A stretch of 64,000 nt of DNA, from NCBI RefSeq assembly GCF_026241165.1, contig NZ_JAPFQN010000013.1, positions 49,591 through 113,590 on the forward strand. The letters run 5' to 3'. This DNA is from Mangrovivirga halotolerans. GTDB lineage: Bacteria > Bacteroidota > Bacteroidia > Cytophagales > Cyclobacteriaceae. Positions 42,688 through 52,864 of the stretch are shown in pieces (the stretch's first letter is position 1; every line of letters begins with the position of its first letter). The translations under genes were made by a program, and so were the position numbers. A model generated the notes under the pieces. That model did not search any database. It saw only the letters and a program-made list of their open reading frames with translations, and had not been told where the DNA came from.

Positions 42688-43770
42688 TTATTTTAGCATA
42701 TCCGGAGTTGCTACTGTCCGAAAGCCCAGGTGGTCAGATCCGGTATCAATGCTGGATGGCATTCTTGCAGAAATTCTGTAACTGGCACAATATGAGGCAT
42801 GACATAAAAAAGAACCACCTTTAATTACTTTGACCGGTTCGTAGGGTCTGTCCGGATCAAAATATTCATCTGCACCGGATGGGTTACTCAATGGGGAAGA
42901 AGTATTAATAGTTTTATAATAATCCCTGTTATACCAATCGCTAGTCCACTCCCAAACATTACCGGCCATATCATATATTCCGGCCGAATTTGGAGGATAG
43001 GATTTTACAGGTGAGATATATTTAAAGCCATCTTCAGACTCATTTTTAGTTGGGAATATTCCCTGCCATGTGTTAGCCATAGCATTGATTTTATTATCGT
43101 CATTACCCCAGGTGTAAGTACACATTGTCAAAGTGCCTTTTGCAGCAGCTTCCCATTCTGATTCAGTAGGTAATCGTCGATTAGCCCATCTACAATAAGC
43201 CTGAGCATCTTCAAAGGCAATATGGACTACAGGGTAGTTGTCCTTCCCATCAATATTACTTCCCGGACCATAGGGCTGTTTCCAGTTTGCCCCTTTTTTC
43301 CATTCCCACCATTGATAGTAATTATTCATGTTTTGAACTTCTTCGACTTTTTTATTAAAGATCAATGATCCTGGCGCTAACATTGAGTCAGCTGGTTTTG
43401 GAGTGCCGGGTGGAAGTTGTTTTTTCATTTCTTCCCAATCTATGGGTCTTTCAGCAACAGTTATGTAACCGGTTTCCTCAACGAATTTTTTGAATTGTTT
43501 ATTGGTCACCTCATGGATGTCAATGAAAAACCCATCTACATACACTTCATGAGCAGGTTTCTCATGGTCGATAGCAAATTCATCAGCTGGGAGAGCTCCT
43601 TGAGTGAATTTTTTAGCAGGAACCCATGCCATTCCTTCTGGTGTAGGCATCGGAGGAGTAAGATCTACCAGTTCACTATTTTTAATCTGTTTATTTTTAT
43701 GCTCATTGGTATTTTGACATGAAATCAAAAAAGAAGCTAAAAGTAGTATGAAGATGTTCTTTTTATTCAT
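42688..43770 (-). CDS. Formylglycine-generating-enzyme-like lipoprotein with both active-site cysteines
   Basis: 360 residues, lipobox FLISC18, so lipidated in the envelope. FGE-sulfatase fold: GMAWVPAKKFTQGALPADEF, IHEVTNKQFKKFVEETGYIT, PVVHIAFEDAQAYCRWANRR, LPTESEWEAAAKG, GNVWEWTSDWY. The C-terminal block GGSFLCHASYCASYRISARM holds C323 and C328, spaced as the copper-binding, catalytic cysteines of human SUMF1 (GGSYMCHRSYC). Most bacterial relatives lack these; here they are kept, so genuine oxidation of cysteine to formylglycine on a sulfatase is possible, although lipoprotein location is unusual. No sulfatase gene lies in the window. Confidence 0.85.
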   Translation of the reverse strand: MNKKNIFILLLASFLISCQNTNEHKNKQIKNSELVDLTPPMPTPEGMAWVPAKKFTQGALPADEFAIDHEKPAHEVYVDGFFIDIHEVTNKQFKKFVEETGYITVAERPIDWEEMKKQLPPGTPKPADSMLAPGSLIFNKKVEEVQNMNNYYQWWEWKKGANWKQPYGPGSNIDGKDNYPVVHIAFEDAQAYCRWANRRLPTESEWEAAAKGTLTMCTYTWGNDDNKINAMANTWQGIFPTKNESEDGFKYISPVKSYPPNSAGIYDMAGNVWEWTSDWYNRDYYKTINTSSPLSNPSGADEYFDPDRPYEPVKVIKGGSFLCHASYCASYRISARMPSSIDTGSDHLGFRTVATPDMLK

Positions 43771-43814
43771 TGAGAAAGTATAATTCTAACTAAAATTGAA
43801 TATTAATATTAAAC

Positions 43815-44615
43815 TTACAATTCTGCCAATAGTTTTTTCAACCTGGAGATTGCTTCTTTTCTGGCTTGCGCATTTTCTTCTGAAGCATCTGGTGCCTGAC
43901 CCGCCCGCATAAACCCGTGCCCTGCACCCTTATAAATTTCAGGTTTATAAGTCTTATTATATTCATTCATAATTTCTTTTGACATATCGATAGTTGAATT
44001 GACCCGATTATCATTCCCACCATAAAAACCATAAACGGGAGCGGATATATCTTTGTAATCTTCTGGATCTTTAGGGCCTGATCCATAAAATACAAAGAAG
44101 GCCTCAACTTCATCAGTATTGGTAGCAAATCTGAACGTTTGTGATCCACCCCAGCAAAATCCCATTACTGCCACTTCACTGTTACCGGCAGGTAAATTTT
44201 TAGCATATGAAACTACTGCTTTGAGGTTATTCGTTATCATTTGAGGGCTTAGCTCATATATTGCTGATCTTGCTGCATCACTGTTCTCGAAATCCGGTGT
44301 ATTACCACCATTGGGAGCTTTGCCAGATAAAAAATCAGGAGCAATAACAATGTATCCCATTGCAGCTACCTGGTCTGCCATACTTCTGGCCCAGTCATTT
44401 AATCCCCTGTTTTCATGGATCAAGATAATTACGGGTACTTTTTCTGATACTTCAGGGTAAACGAGGAAGCATGATATTGATTCATCTCCATAGGAAACTG
44501 TTATATTTTCCTGGTGACGAGGAGAATTTTCTAGTTGTTCAATCGCCCAGTCCTGTGATCTGACCTGAATTAAATTAACGATTAAAAGAATGAGAAGGAT
44601 AGCAGTTTTTTTCAT
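43815..44615 (-). CDS. Secreted dienelactone-hydrolase-family protein
   Basis: 266 residues from the ATG at 44615, chosen since it starts a clean signal peptide (MKKTAILLILLIVNLIQVRS); upstream starts add a hydrophobic/Met-rich stretch. Alpha/beta hydrolase of the DLH type: LIHENRGLNDWARSMADQVA, nucleophile Cys in VMGFCWGGSQTF, acid in GGNDNRVN, His in YKGAGHGFMR. The Cys nucleophile separates it from serine hydrolases. Usually cytosolic, here exported. It may hydrolyse lactones or esters; the natural substrate is unknown. It reads in the same direction as pbpC, 76 bases downstream of it. Confidence 0.85.
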   Translation of the reverse strand: MKKTAILLILLIVNLIQVRSQDWAIEQLENSPRHQENITVSYGDESISCFLVYPEVSEKVPVIILIHENRGLNDWARSMADQVAAMGYIVIAPDFLSGKAPNGGNTPDFENSDAARSAIYELSPQMITNNLKAVVSYAKNLPAGNSEVAVMGFCWGGSQTFRFATNTDEVEAFFVFYGSGPKDPEDYKDISAPVYGFYGGNDNRVNSTIDMSKEIMNEYNKTYKPEIYKGAGHGFMRAGQAPDASEENAQARKEAISRLKKLLAEL

Positions 44616-44690
44616 GGTTAACAGATTGGTATACATGAATATAACCATAAATATCACAAAGAGATAATTTGCCTTTAAATTTAGCCTGTA

Positions 44691-47060
44691 TTAATTAACT
44701 ACCTCGAATGACTGGCTCACTTCATTCCCGTTTTCGTCAACTAGTGTCAGAAGATGAATACCAGTTGAAGTATTTATTCCCATTTTATGTTCTCCTGTGG
44801 TAAAGCCCAGGAATTGATCATCCAGATGCCAGAATACTTTTATATCAGCATTTTCATGTGCTGCCTCAAAGATAGTTTGGCCGGTATTTCCAGCTTGTTC
44901 TCTGGGGATGTGAACTTTAGTAAATTTTCCTGGATAAATTAGGTCGAAGAATTGGGTTACATCCTGTGCATTACAACCTTCAGTAAAAGGAGGGACAGAA
45001 TTATAATTCGGGTTAAAACGTTTATAATAATAAGCCTGGACAGGCGGTAAAATAAAATATGATTTTGTAACCATATTTGAAATCTCATAGCAACTACTGT
45101 TTACACGGTATTCTTGCTTTTGATCAAGTTTTATATTTTGATGCAGGTCACATTGTTTTGTTGCAGTAAGATACTCAGGCAAACTTTTGTTCTCGATCTC
45201 AGTACAATTTTCCGAAGCAATCATGCCACTTTTTTGACAAACGACCTTGCTCAATCCAAATGGTTCCCTCAAATTAAGTTGATCATCGAGCAAATCAAAA
45301 ATTTCAAACATCAGAGGGGCTGCAGCTTCGACTCCAGTTAAACCCGGGCGGCCCTCGCCATCAGCATTACCTATCCAGACCCCTACTACAAAACTGTCTG
45401 TTAACCCGATCGCCCACCCATCTTTGAACCCATAACTCGTGCCTGTTTTCCATGCAATAGATTGAGAAGAGTTAAACTGTTCCCAACCAGCCTCTTGATC
45501 AGGCCTGTTTAAGTTTTTCATGGCATTGAACGTGAACCAGACAGATGGAGCCTTGATATGACCGTCTGATTTTAGTTTAATTTCATTCTGGCTGATTGAG
45601 TCAGTTTTATCATAGTAATTACTATGAAAATCAGAATTACTATATCCTTTATTAATTGGCCTGGTGTAATAATTGTCAAGAGATCTTTTCATTCCGGCGT
45701 AAGCGCTCGTTATTTCCCACAATGTAGTTTCAGCACCTCCAAGAATTATCGATAAGCCATAATGGCTAGCTGGTTTATCAAAAGACCGGAAACCTATTTT
45801 TTTTAAGTTGTGATGAAATTTTTCATAACCGTAATCAACCAGTAGATGGACAAAAGGAACATTCAGGCTACTTGCTAACGCTTCATCGGCAGGTACTGCC
45901 CCACGATATTGTTTGTCAAAGTTTTTTGGAGCAAACCCATTATAAAAAAGAGGTATATCAGGGACCAGTTTTTGGGGAGTAATGAGTCCTTCATCCAACG
46001 AAGCAGCATATAAAAATGGTTTAAGTAAACTGCCAGAGCTTCTTCTGGAGGTGATAATATCTACATGTTGACCATGTGATCCTGTATTTTTACTGTTTCC
46101 AACATAGGCTAATACACTTCCATCCTCAATATTTAAAACTAAAGCGGCAGCGTTATGTATTTCGTTTGAGGCCATTTTACTGCTATACTGGTTAACTATT
46201 TCTTCAACTTTATTTTGAAGTGAAGAAGATAAAGTGGAATTAATATTGGTTCCTGTCTTTCCTTCTTTAATTGATCTGTATAACAGATGATAGGCGTGAT
46301 CAGGCAGGTTATAAATTTCAGACGGGATCATCTCTTCCTTGGCAAGAAATAATTCTTCTTCAGACATAAATCCCTTTTTTGCAAGTTTCGATAGTAACGT
46401 GTTCCTTTTAGAAATTAATAATTCCTGGTTTTTTCCCGGATAAATGTTTGAGGGTTCATTGGGTAAAATTGCTAGCGTAGCTGCTTCTGACCATGAAAGC
46501 CTGTATGGTGGCCTGCCATAATATTTCCAGGCAGCGGTTGTGATTCCGACAATATTTCCACCAAAAGGTGCATTGTCAGCATAGAGTTTGATTATAGTTT
46601 CTTTTGAATAAAATAGGTCTAATTTAATGGCCGCAAAGATCTCAATTACTTTTTGGAATAAGGTTCTCTTTTTATTTCCATAAGCCATGCGAATTACCTG
46701 CATAGTCAGAGTACTTCCTCCTGACACCACCTTGCCTGCTTCGAGATTTTGCCATGCAGCTCTAAAAATGGATACAGGGTTTACACCGGGATGATAATAA
46801 TAATATTCATCTTCAAAGATCCGGATAGCATTTTCAAATTTTTTCGGAATTGAATCTGATGAAGGGAATCTCCATTGTTGGTCGTCTGCGATACTTGCAC
46901 TTAGTAAGTTGCCCTCAGAGGAATAAAGTACAGTTGATCGGGGAGTGTCAAAAACAGGATCGGGAATCGGTATCAATAAAATCAATAAGATCAGAGCAAG
47001 TACAAGATATATACCTGCCCTGATAACCTTATTCAACTTTTTTTTGATGCCTGGATTCAT
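44691..47060 (-). CDS. pbpC: Penicillin-binding protein 1C
   Basis: 789 residues, anchored by one N-terminal segment (about 12-33). The glycosyltransferase domain (about 55-220) has EDEYYYYHPGVNPVSIFRAA and VVSGGSTLTMQVIRM. The transpeptidase domain (about 280-590) has the SxxK motif in RSSGSLLKPFLYA and the KTGTS box in IAWKTGTSYGFKDGWAIG. The C-terminal ~100 residues form the BiPBP_C domain. It polymerises and, probably weakly, cross-links peptidoglycan on the periplasmic face. It lies 2 bases after the giant alpha-2-macroglobulin gene, the conserved pbpC-yfhM pairing. Confidence 0.94.
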   Translation of the reverse strand: MNPGIKKKLNKVIRAGIYLVLALILLILLIPIPDPVFDTPRSTVLYSSEGNLLSASIADDQQWRFPSSDSIPKKFENAIRIFEDEYYYYHPGVNPVSIFRAAWQNLEAGKVVSGGSTLTMQVIRMAYGNKKRTLFQKVIEIFAAIKLDLFYSKETIIKLYADNAPFGGNIVGITTAAWKYYGRPPYRLSWSEAATLAILPNEPSNIYPGKNQELLISKRNTLLSKLAKKGFMSEEELFLAKEEMIPSEIYNLPDHAYHLLYRSIKEGKTGTNINSTLSSSLQNKVEEIVNQYSSKMASNEIHNAAALVLNIEDGSVLAYVGNSKNTGSHGQHVDIITSRRSSGSLLKPFLYAASLDEGLITPQKLVPDIPLFYNGFAPKNFDKQYRGAVPADEALASSLNVPFVHLLVDYGYEKFHHNLKKIGFRSFDKPASHYGLSIILGGAETTLWEITSAYAGMKRSLDNYYTRPINKGYSNSDFHSNYYDKTDSISQNEIKLKSDGHIKAPSVWFTFNAMKNLNRPDQEAGWEQFNSSQSIAWKTGTSYGFKDGWAIGLTDSFVVGVWIGNADGEGRPGLTGVEAAAPLMFEIFDLLDDQLNLREPFGLSKVVCQKSGMIASENCTEIENKSLPEYLTATKQCDLHQNIKLDQKQEYRVNSSCYEISNMVTKSYFILPPVQAYYYKRFNPNYNSVPPFTEGCNAQDVTQFFDLIYPGKFTKVHIPREQAGNTGQTIFEAAHENADIKVFWHLDDQFLGFTTGEHKMGINTSTGIHLLTLVDENGNEVSQSFEVVN

Positions 47061-47062
47061 AT

Positions 47063-50000
47063 TTATTCAGCTATTACCTCAATCCATTCTCCACCTGTCG
47101 CTCCAAATACTGAGTTATCATACATTGCTTCCACTTTTACCGATGGCTTGTAAAATCTACCCCGGTAAGCGGCATTTAAAAGCACCTCAAATTTTACTTT
47201 TTCATAAGCCCTTAAATCAAAATAATGCATCGTCCGGTCATCGCGAATATCAATGTAATCCGCTTTTGAATTGCCATTATCTGACCCATCGAGTCGAGTA
47301 TTGATGATCTCCCATCCGGAAGGCAGGATTTGAGTTAATGCCATATCTTTATAATCGCCTTTCGTACCTGGATTGGTTATTGTTACAACAGCTGTGAAAT
47401 TTGTACCCTGAACAAGATTGGCAGGGTTAATAGTATTTCCATCTAAATCAAAATAGTCAACCTCGAAATCAATGTTGCGTTCTGAAGGTTCTTCCTTTCC
47501 TTCAACAGGTGTTCCGGTACGGATAAGCCTTGCATAGATCGGTGCATTACCTTTATTATTGATTTTAATATTTTGAGAATTATTAACCTTACTTATTGCT
47601 ACCTGGTTAATGAAATAATCATTATTTACTGCTAGCTGATCACTTCCTGTAATGACTTCTGCATTAACCGGTTTATCTATATCAAATCCTTGAACATACT
47701 TAGCAATTGCAATAAAACTATATGCAGTGGTTTGAGTACTCATCCATTGACTATTATCACCCATTTCTTTAGCAATATCCATAAGAAGAAGGAATGCGTC
47801 CTCTTTTTGGTCTAATCTAACTAAAGTTTCGAGAATCATGGCTTTATCCCTTGTTCTGGAACCAAAGGTATAATACCTTCTTTCGTCAGAAATCTCAATA
47901 TTTTTAGATAATCCTGTGATCATGTTCTTGCCCTGATCTTTGTATCCTGCCACAGCATAAGCTAAAGCAAGACGCCATTTTGCTGCAAGGCTGAGAGAAT
48001 TATTTTCTTTCATTCTATTCATCGCACCCAATGCAGGAGATCCGGCTAATGCAAGAGTATACAGTCTGTATGCCTGAGTCAGATCAGTGTCATTGTCATC
48101 TTGCAAACTTCCCCATGATCTGGCTTTTGCTTTTTGGTACTTCTCCCATGAATTGAGAAGATCATCCGGCACCATATAACCTGCCTTCTTGGCTTCGATC
48201 AAAAAGTGGCCTGCATAATTAGTCCCCCAGTTAGACGCATAATTACCACCTGGCCAGTAAGCAAAACCTCCGGTTGAAACCCTGAAAGATTTCATTTTAT
48301 TTATTCCTGCCTCAATATTGTTCTGGATCTTCTGTTCTTCCTCACTTGATAATTCAGTCAGGTCATCTAAATATAGCTGAGCAAAAACAGCAGAAGTGGT
48401 TTGTTCGATACAGCCATGAGGATATTTTACCAAATAGTTCATCCGCTGTTCGATATTCAACGGTGGCATCGTACTGATCTCAACTGAACCTGTATTATTC
48501 CCTTTAATGCCTAAAGGAGTATATCTGGATGACCAGCTTTCTCCGGGCTTAATCACTTCATCTTTTACATCAGTCATCAGAGGGTTACGGGCGATGACAT
48601 TCATTTCTATATCATATTCGGCTCTCAGGCCTGAGCCTGTAGCTATGACCTTGACTTTTCCAATGCCAGTTTCATCTGTTGCTTCCAGATCGAAATAAAT
48701 AACTTTATCACTGGCTTTGGTGAAAGAAACAGATTTATCAGAGCTACCGGAAATTTTCAGATTGCCGCTGGTTTGTACTTTTATATTGACAGAACCCAGG
48801 TTATTTTTAAGGGCAAAAATGTTAACAGGTAATTTCATTTTCTCTTTTGGTCCTGCTACACGAGGAAGCGTTGCGAGAACCATCAGCGGCTGTTTTACTG
48901 GTGTAGTGTTCTGGGCATGACCATAAGCACCATCTTCAGCAGCAATTACCATAGTCCTGACGCTACCAATGTATTGAGGCATTTTCACATTATGCTTTGC
49001 AACCTCACCCTCTTCAAGGTAGAACGGACCTAAAACTTTAACCACTGGTTTAAACCTGTTTGCTTCATTATTATCCTTAGATTTTAATAGGCCATCACCA
49101 CCAACTGCTAAGAGATGAAGCATTTCTCCCGTAAAGGCTCCCATTACATCATCATAAACATCCCACGTTTTTATTCCCAGTGCTTCACGGGAGTAAAAAG
49201 AATTCCACGGTTCGGGAGTTTTGAAATTTGTAATATCAAGTAGACCTTCATCAACAACGGCGATCGTATACGCCATTGGCTTTCCCTTTTTCTCTGAGAT
49301 TTTTATTTCAAATTTTTGTTGTGGCTTTATCTCGGAAGGCATCTTTATTTCTGGCTCCAGGATGGTATTCTTATTCACTACCTTAATTGATTTTACACCA
49401 TACAGCCTGATTGGCAGGTCGTTTTCAGTTTGGCCGTGGGGCTGAATCATCGTAAGGTGAGCGTATATATTTGGAGCCATTTTATCAGTAGCTTCAAATT
49501 CAACCACTGTCTGTCCCGATTCAGTTTCAACCCAAAATGTTTCTAGGATTTCACTTCCAGTTTCCAGACTGACGAGAAGCCTGTTGCCCTCAGTTGAAGG
49601 AATCTGTAGAGAAACGTTATCTCCTACATTGTATTCATCCTTTTCAACTGCAAAATCCAGCATTGCTTCTCCACCAAGCTCTCCTCTCTGGCCTTTTCCT
49701 GCCCAGCCCGGCCAGTCAATATACACTACCTGACCGGCTGAATGACCTGATTCTTTGTCTGTTACTTTAATGAAATACCTGCCCCATTCGGGTTTGTTTA
49801 CACGCAGGTTGTACACAGCCCTGCCATTGACAGTACTGATTTTTTGAGTGGAAATAGGCTCGTTATAACTTCTGCCTATATAATTACTGATGTTTTCATA
49901 CGAATTATCCCACCACCATCGCCATCTGAGTTTATATACTGAAACAGTCAGGTCTTTTCTTGATACCGGACTTCCCTTTGAGTTTACAGTAGCTATTTGA

Positions 50001-52585
50001 ACTTTATGGTCTTTGTCTGTCAGTAACATTCCTCGTTTATCGCCTTCGGGAACTTTAATGCCCACAAAATGAGTATATGGATAATAAGGTATTGAGGTGC
50101 TGCTTATGCTAAAATTCCCGCCTTCTTCATAAACCTTGCCATAGAAAGTTGCATTCAAAGCGCCTGGAGCATTTTTGTTTTCCCCTAACTCTACTCTCAG
50201 TTTTGTGTAACCATTGTTATCCAGAGTACCTTCAAAAACAGGCTCCCTGTTAGCGTTAAAATCTTTGGACTGATCGTCAAACTCATAATTTGGAAATTCT
50301 TCGAAAGTAGTATTGGTGGGCCTTAATAATAAATCAAATTCTGCGTCTAAGTTTCTTGCTGTTGCGCCAGTCAACCATTTTACATTGAGGTCAGCTGTAA
50401 CCCAATCATCATCAGCAGTAAATTTTTCCTGGTCAAACTTCAGGTCAATTTTCAACCGGTTTGGTTTGATCGTTTCAATTTTGACTTGTTTTTGAAAAAC
50501 AGCTCCGCCAACCTTGGCTTTTGCAGACCAATTCCCTGTTGGGGCATCATTTTTAGTATCAAAATCAAACCTGTATATCGGGCCGATTCTATTCGAGCTA
50601 ACTTTTTTATAGGTAAGCTGTCCTGCGGGATTATACAATTCCATAATCACCGGATGATTTTCATGGAGGAACTTTGATTTATCTTCGATAATAAAATGCA
50701 AGTGAACGGTATCACCTGGTCTCCAGACTCCTCGCTCACCATAAATGAAACCCTTCAGGCCTTTTTGAACATTTTTTCCTGACACATTAAAATTGCTCAG
50801 AGACAAAGCGCTGCCGTCATCAAGCTTCAGGTATCCTTTTTTATTTTCCTGAGATGCTACCAGAGCAAAAGGCTTTCCTTCAACTTTTAGCAAAACTTTT
50901 CCTTCAGAATCTGTATTCCCAGATGCTATAACTTGTTGTTGATAATCGTAAACGTCGATTTTTACATTACTTTGAGGTTCTGTATCCAATAGGTTAGTGA
51001 CAAAAACAGAAAGATCACCTCCATCTCTTTTTTTGGCAATTAACCCCAGGTCAGATGAGAACAGCATTTTACTGACTGTTCTTCTTCGTCCGTAGTAAGA
51101 GTCACTGCATGGATTATCCCTTTGTGACCAGTCATAGCCAGGTGAATAATAGCTGTCATAGTAATCCCAGTATGATCCTTGATCTTCACTATCCCAATTG
51201 TCAGAAAGATCTTCCATGTTGCCATTTTCCGACTGACCTTCACAGAAATAAAGAGAATGAGACTTTCTGAAACCAATATTTATCTGGTAAAAAGCACCGG
51301 GCTCAGCTTTAAAAACCTCTTCCAGATTTAATGTAAATCTGTTCCATTTATTCAGATCGGTTACACCGCTGGCTTTTAAAGAAATTGTTTTTCTTGCAAC
51401 TGGTCGCCCAACACGATTTAATTGGCTTTCACCTCCAAGGCTATTGACCTGGAGATATTGCAGCATGTTATTTTCAAAGATCCTGACTATTGTTACATCT
51501 ACTGCTTTCAGACCAATTGCTTCAAAAGGTAAGACCAGGTTTTCTGAATTTGGTATAATCGACTTGTCACTGTTATTTATCAGTTTAACATTTGGCTTTG
51601 CCTGAGTAAATTCCAGTGTTTTTGTGAAGGTGTTAGCCAGCCTGATACCATTAATATTTTTTATGCCCTGATTTACAGTTAGAGTAACATCATCATTTGG
51701 CTGACTGCTGGGATAAACCTTTATTTCGTTCAGGTCTACTACCAGGCGAGGGCTTTTATTGGTATTAGACAAGCTTATTAATCCTAATAAATTCTGTTTA
51801 CTATCTACCGGTTCAGTAAACAGAATTGATATATAACTTTCCTCCCCACGGATAATTTTAGCAGAAGAAACCTGAAAGTCACCTTTTTCAGGGATGGCAA
51901 CATCAAATTTCATTTTTTTGTCAACCCCAATAGCAGTTCCGTCGATTTCAATATTTACTTTGTCATCAGCACTGTTTCGTTTTGCATTTTCAACAGTGAA
52001 AATGTGTTCTGTGGAATTCTCAGATGTTGTAAAGGAAACTTCCAGTTCGGTTCCATTCTGGGTGGCTTCTATTGTTTTTTTCAGATCTTCTGTTGTTACT
52101 ATATCTGCAGTATTTATTATACCGTTTATCTTAACCTTTGATAGATCTGATTGATCGTAATATTTAAATCCTCTAATCGATGCTTCATAGTTTTGTATGA
52201 ATGTCTGGAAGATGAATTTAAATTCTTCTTTGTCTGAATCGATTTCAGTAAATATTTTACCCAGGTCAACGGTTGCCTTATATTCCTGGTCATACGGGAG
52301 ATTTGCCTGTGGCTCAAACACCAGGGTGTTATTATTTTCAAAGTAGGATTTACCCTCTATGGATGGAGAGAAGTTAAAAACATCAGTATCTATTTCATCG
52401 AGAAGGCTATCCGGAAAAGATTTAGCCAAACGAATTTTAATATTACTTCCCACTGAAATCACTCCACCGGTATATGAGCTTATATAATCGACAAATAAAC
52501 CCTTTTGACTACTGAAATCATCATGATCATTATTACAGCCCAGAGTCAGAAAAAGGGCACAGAGGAGAATCAATACTTTTTTCAT
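47063..52585 (-). CDS. yfhM: Bacterial alpha-2-macroglobulin lipoprotein, YfhM type
   Basis: 1840 residues, lipobox TLGC17, so anchored in the envelope. Domains: MG1-type and BIG-like beta sandwiches across the first ~1150 residues (GYIKVNGIINTAD.. region, GLKGFIYGERGVWRPGDTVH), the bait-like segment, then the thioester domain with YPHGCIEQTTSAVFAQLYLD; the thioester cysteine is C1392 in CIEQ. After that come the helical thioester fold, a conserved GGFAYWPGG and a C-terminal receptor-like beta domain. It traps proteases in the periplasm by covalent linkage and is thought to protect the cell together with PbpC, whose gene follows by 2 bases. Intact, no frameshift seen. Confidence 0.93.
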   Translation of the reverse strand: MKKVLILLCALFLTLGCNNDHDDFSSQKGLFVDYISSYTGGVISVGSNIKIRLAKSFPDSLLDEIDTDVFNFSPSIEGKSYFENNNTLVFEPQANLPYDQEYKATVDLGKIFTEIDSDKEEFKFIFQTFIQNYEASIRGFKYYDQSDLSKVKINGIINTADIVTTEDLKKTIEATQNGTELEVSFTTSENSTEHIFTVENAKRNSADDKVNIEIDGTAIGVDKKMKFDVAIPEKGDFQVSSAKIIRGEESYISILFTEPVDSKQNLLGLISLSNTNKSPRLVVDLNEIKVYPSSQPNDDVTLTVNQGIKNINGIRLANTFTKTLEFTQAKPNVKLINNSDKSIIPNSENLVLPFEAIGLKAVDVTIVRIFENNMLQYLQVNSLGGESQLNRVGRPVARKTISLKASGVTDLNKWNRFTLNLEEVFKAEPGAFYQINIGFRKSHSLYFCEGQSENGNMEDLSDNWDSEDQGSYWDYYDSYYSPGYDWSQRDNPCSDSYYGRRRTVSKMLFSSDLGLIAKKRDGGDLSVFVTNLLDTEPQSNVKIDVYDYQQQVIASGNTDSEGKVLLKVEGKPFALVASQENKKGYLKLDDGSALSLSNFNVSGKNVQKGLKGFIYGERGVWRPGDTVHLHFIIEDKSKFLHENHPVIMELYNPAGQLTYKKVSSNRIGPIYRFDFDTKNDAPTGNWSAKAKVGGAVFQKQVKIETIKPNRLKIDLKFDQEKFTADDDWVTADLNVKWLTGATARNLDAEFDLLLRPTNTTFEEFPNYEFDDQSKDFNANREPVFEGTLDNNGYTKLRVELGENKNAPGALNATFYGKVYEEGGNFSISSTSIPYYPYTHFVGIKVPEGDKRGMLLTDKDHKVQIATVNSKGSPVSRKDLTVSVYKLRWRWWWDNSYENISNYIGRSYNEPISTQKISTVNGRAVYNLRVNKPEWGRYFIKVTDKESGHSAGQVVYIDWPGWAGKGQRGELGGEAMLDFAVEKDEYNVGDNVSLQIPSTEGNRLLVSLETGSEILETFWVETESGQTVVEFEATDKMAPNIYAHLTMIQPHGQTENDLPIRLYGVKSIKVVNKNTILEPEIKMPSEIKPQQKFEIKISEKKGKPMAYTIAVVDEGLLDITNFKTPEPWNSFYSREALGIKTWDVYDDVMGAFTGEMLHLLAVGGDGLLKSKDNNEANRFKPVVKVLGPFYLEEGEVAKHNVKMPQYIGSVRTMVIAAEDGAYGHAQNTTPVKQPLMVLATLPRVAGPKEKMKLPVNIFALKNNLGSVNIKVQTSGNLKISGSSDKSVSFTKASDKVIYFDLEATDETGIGKVKVIATGSGLRAEYDIEMNVIARNPLMTDVKDEVIKPGESWSSRYTPLGIKGNNTGSVEISTMPPLNIEQRMNYLVKYPHGCIEQTTSAVFAQLYLDDLTELSSEEEQKIQNNIEAGINKMKSFRVSTGGFAYWPGGNYASNWGTNYAGHFLIEAKKAGYMVPDDLLNSWEKYQKAKARSWGSLQDDNDTDLTQAYRLYTLALAGSPALGAMNRMKENNSLSLAAKWRLALAYAVAGYKDQGKNMITGLSKNIEISDERRYYTFGSRTRDKAMILETLVRLDQKEDAFLLLMDIAKEMGDNSQWMSTQTTAYSFIAIAKYVQGFDIDKPVNAEVITGSDQLAVNNDYFINQVAISKVNNSQNIKINNKGNAPIYARLIRTGTPVEGKEEPSERNIDFEVDYFDLDGNTINPANLVQGTNFTAVVTITNPGTKGDYKDMALTQILPSGWEIINTRLDGSDNGNSKADYIDIRDDRTMHYFDLRAYEKVKFEVLLNAAYRGRFYKPSVKVEAMYDNSVFGATGGEWIEVIAE

Positions 52586-52864
52586 ACTTATTTTTATATG
52601 GAGAACTGAAAGATGGTTACTTAAAAAAAATAAAGCCTTTTTATATTTAATAGCTTTCAGCCCGGTTAAAAAATCTTATACTTTCTAAATTAGAATAGTT
52701 GATATTATTTATAATGCAATATAATATTCTATTCAATTATGATTCAAGTAATTGAGATAAGAATTGTTTCAGGTTGAAAAAATATTTTGAAAAAAGAATA
52801 AGAGCACTTCTGGGAAAAAAATCTGCGTTTTTAAAGGGAATTCGTCAAAAGATTTGATTTTTAA

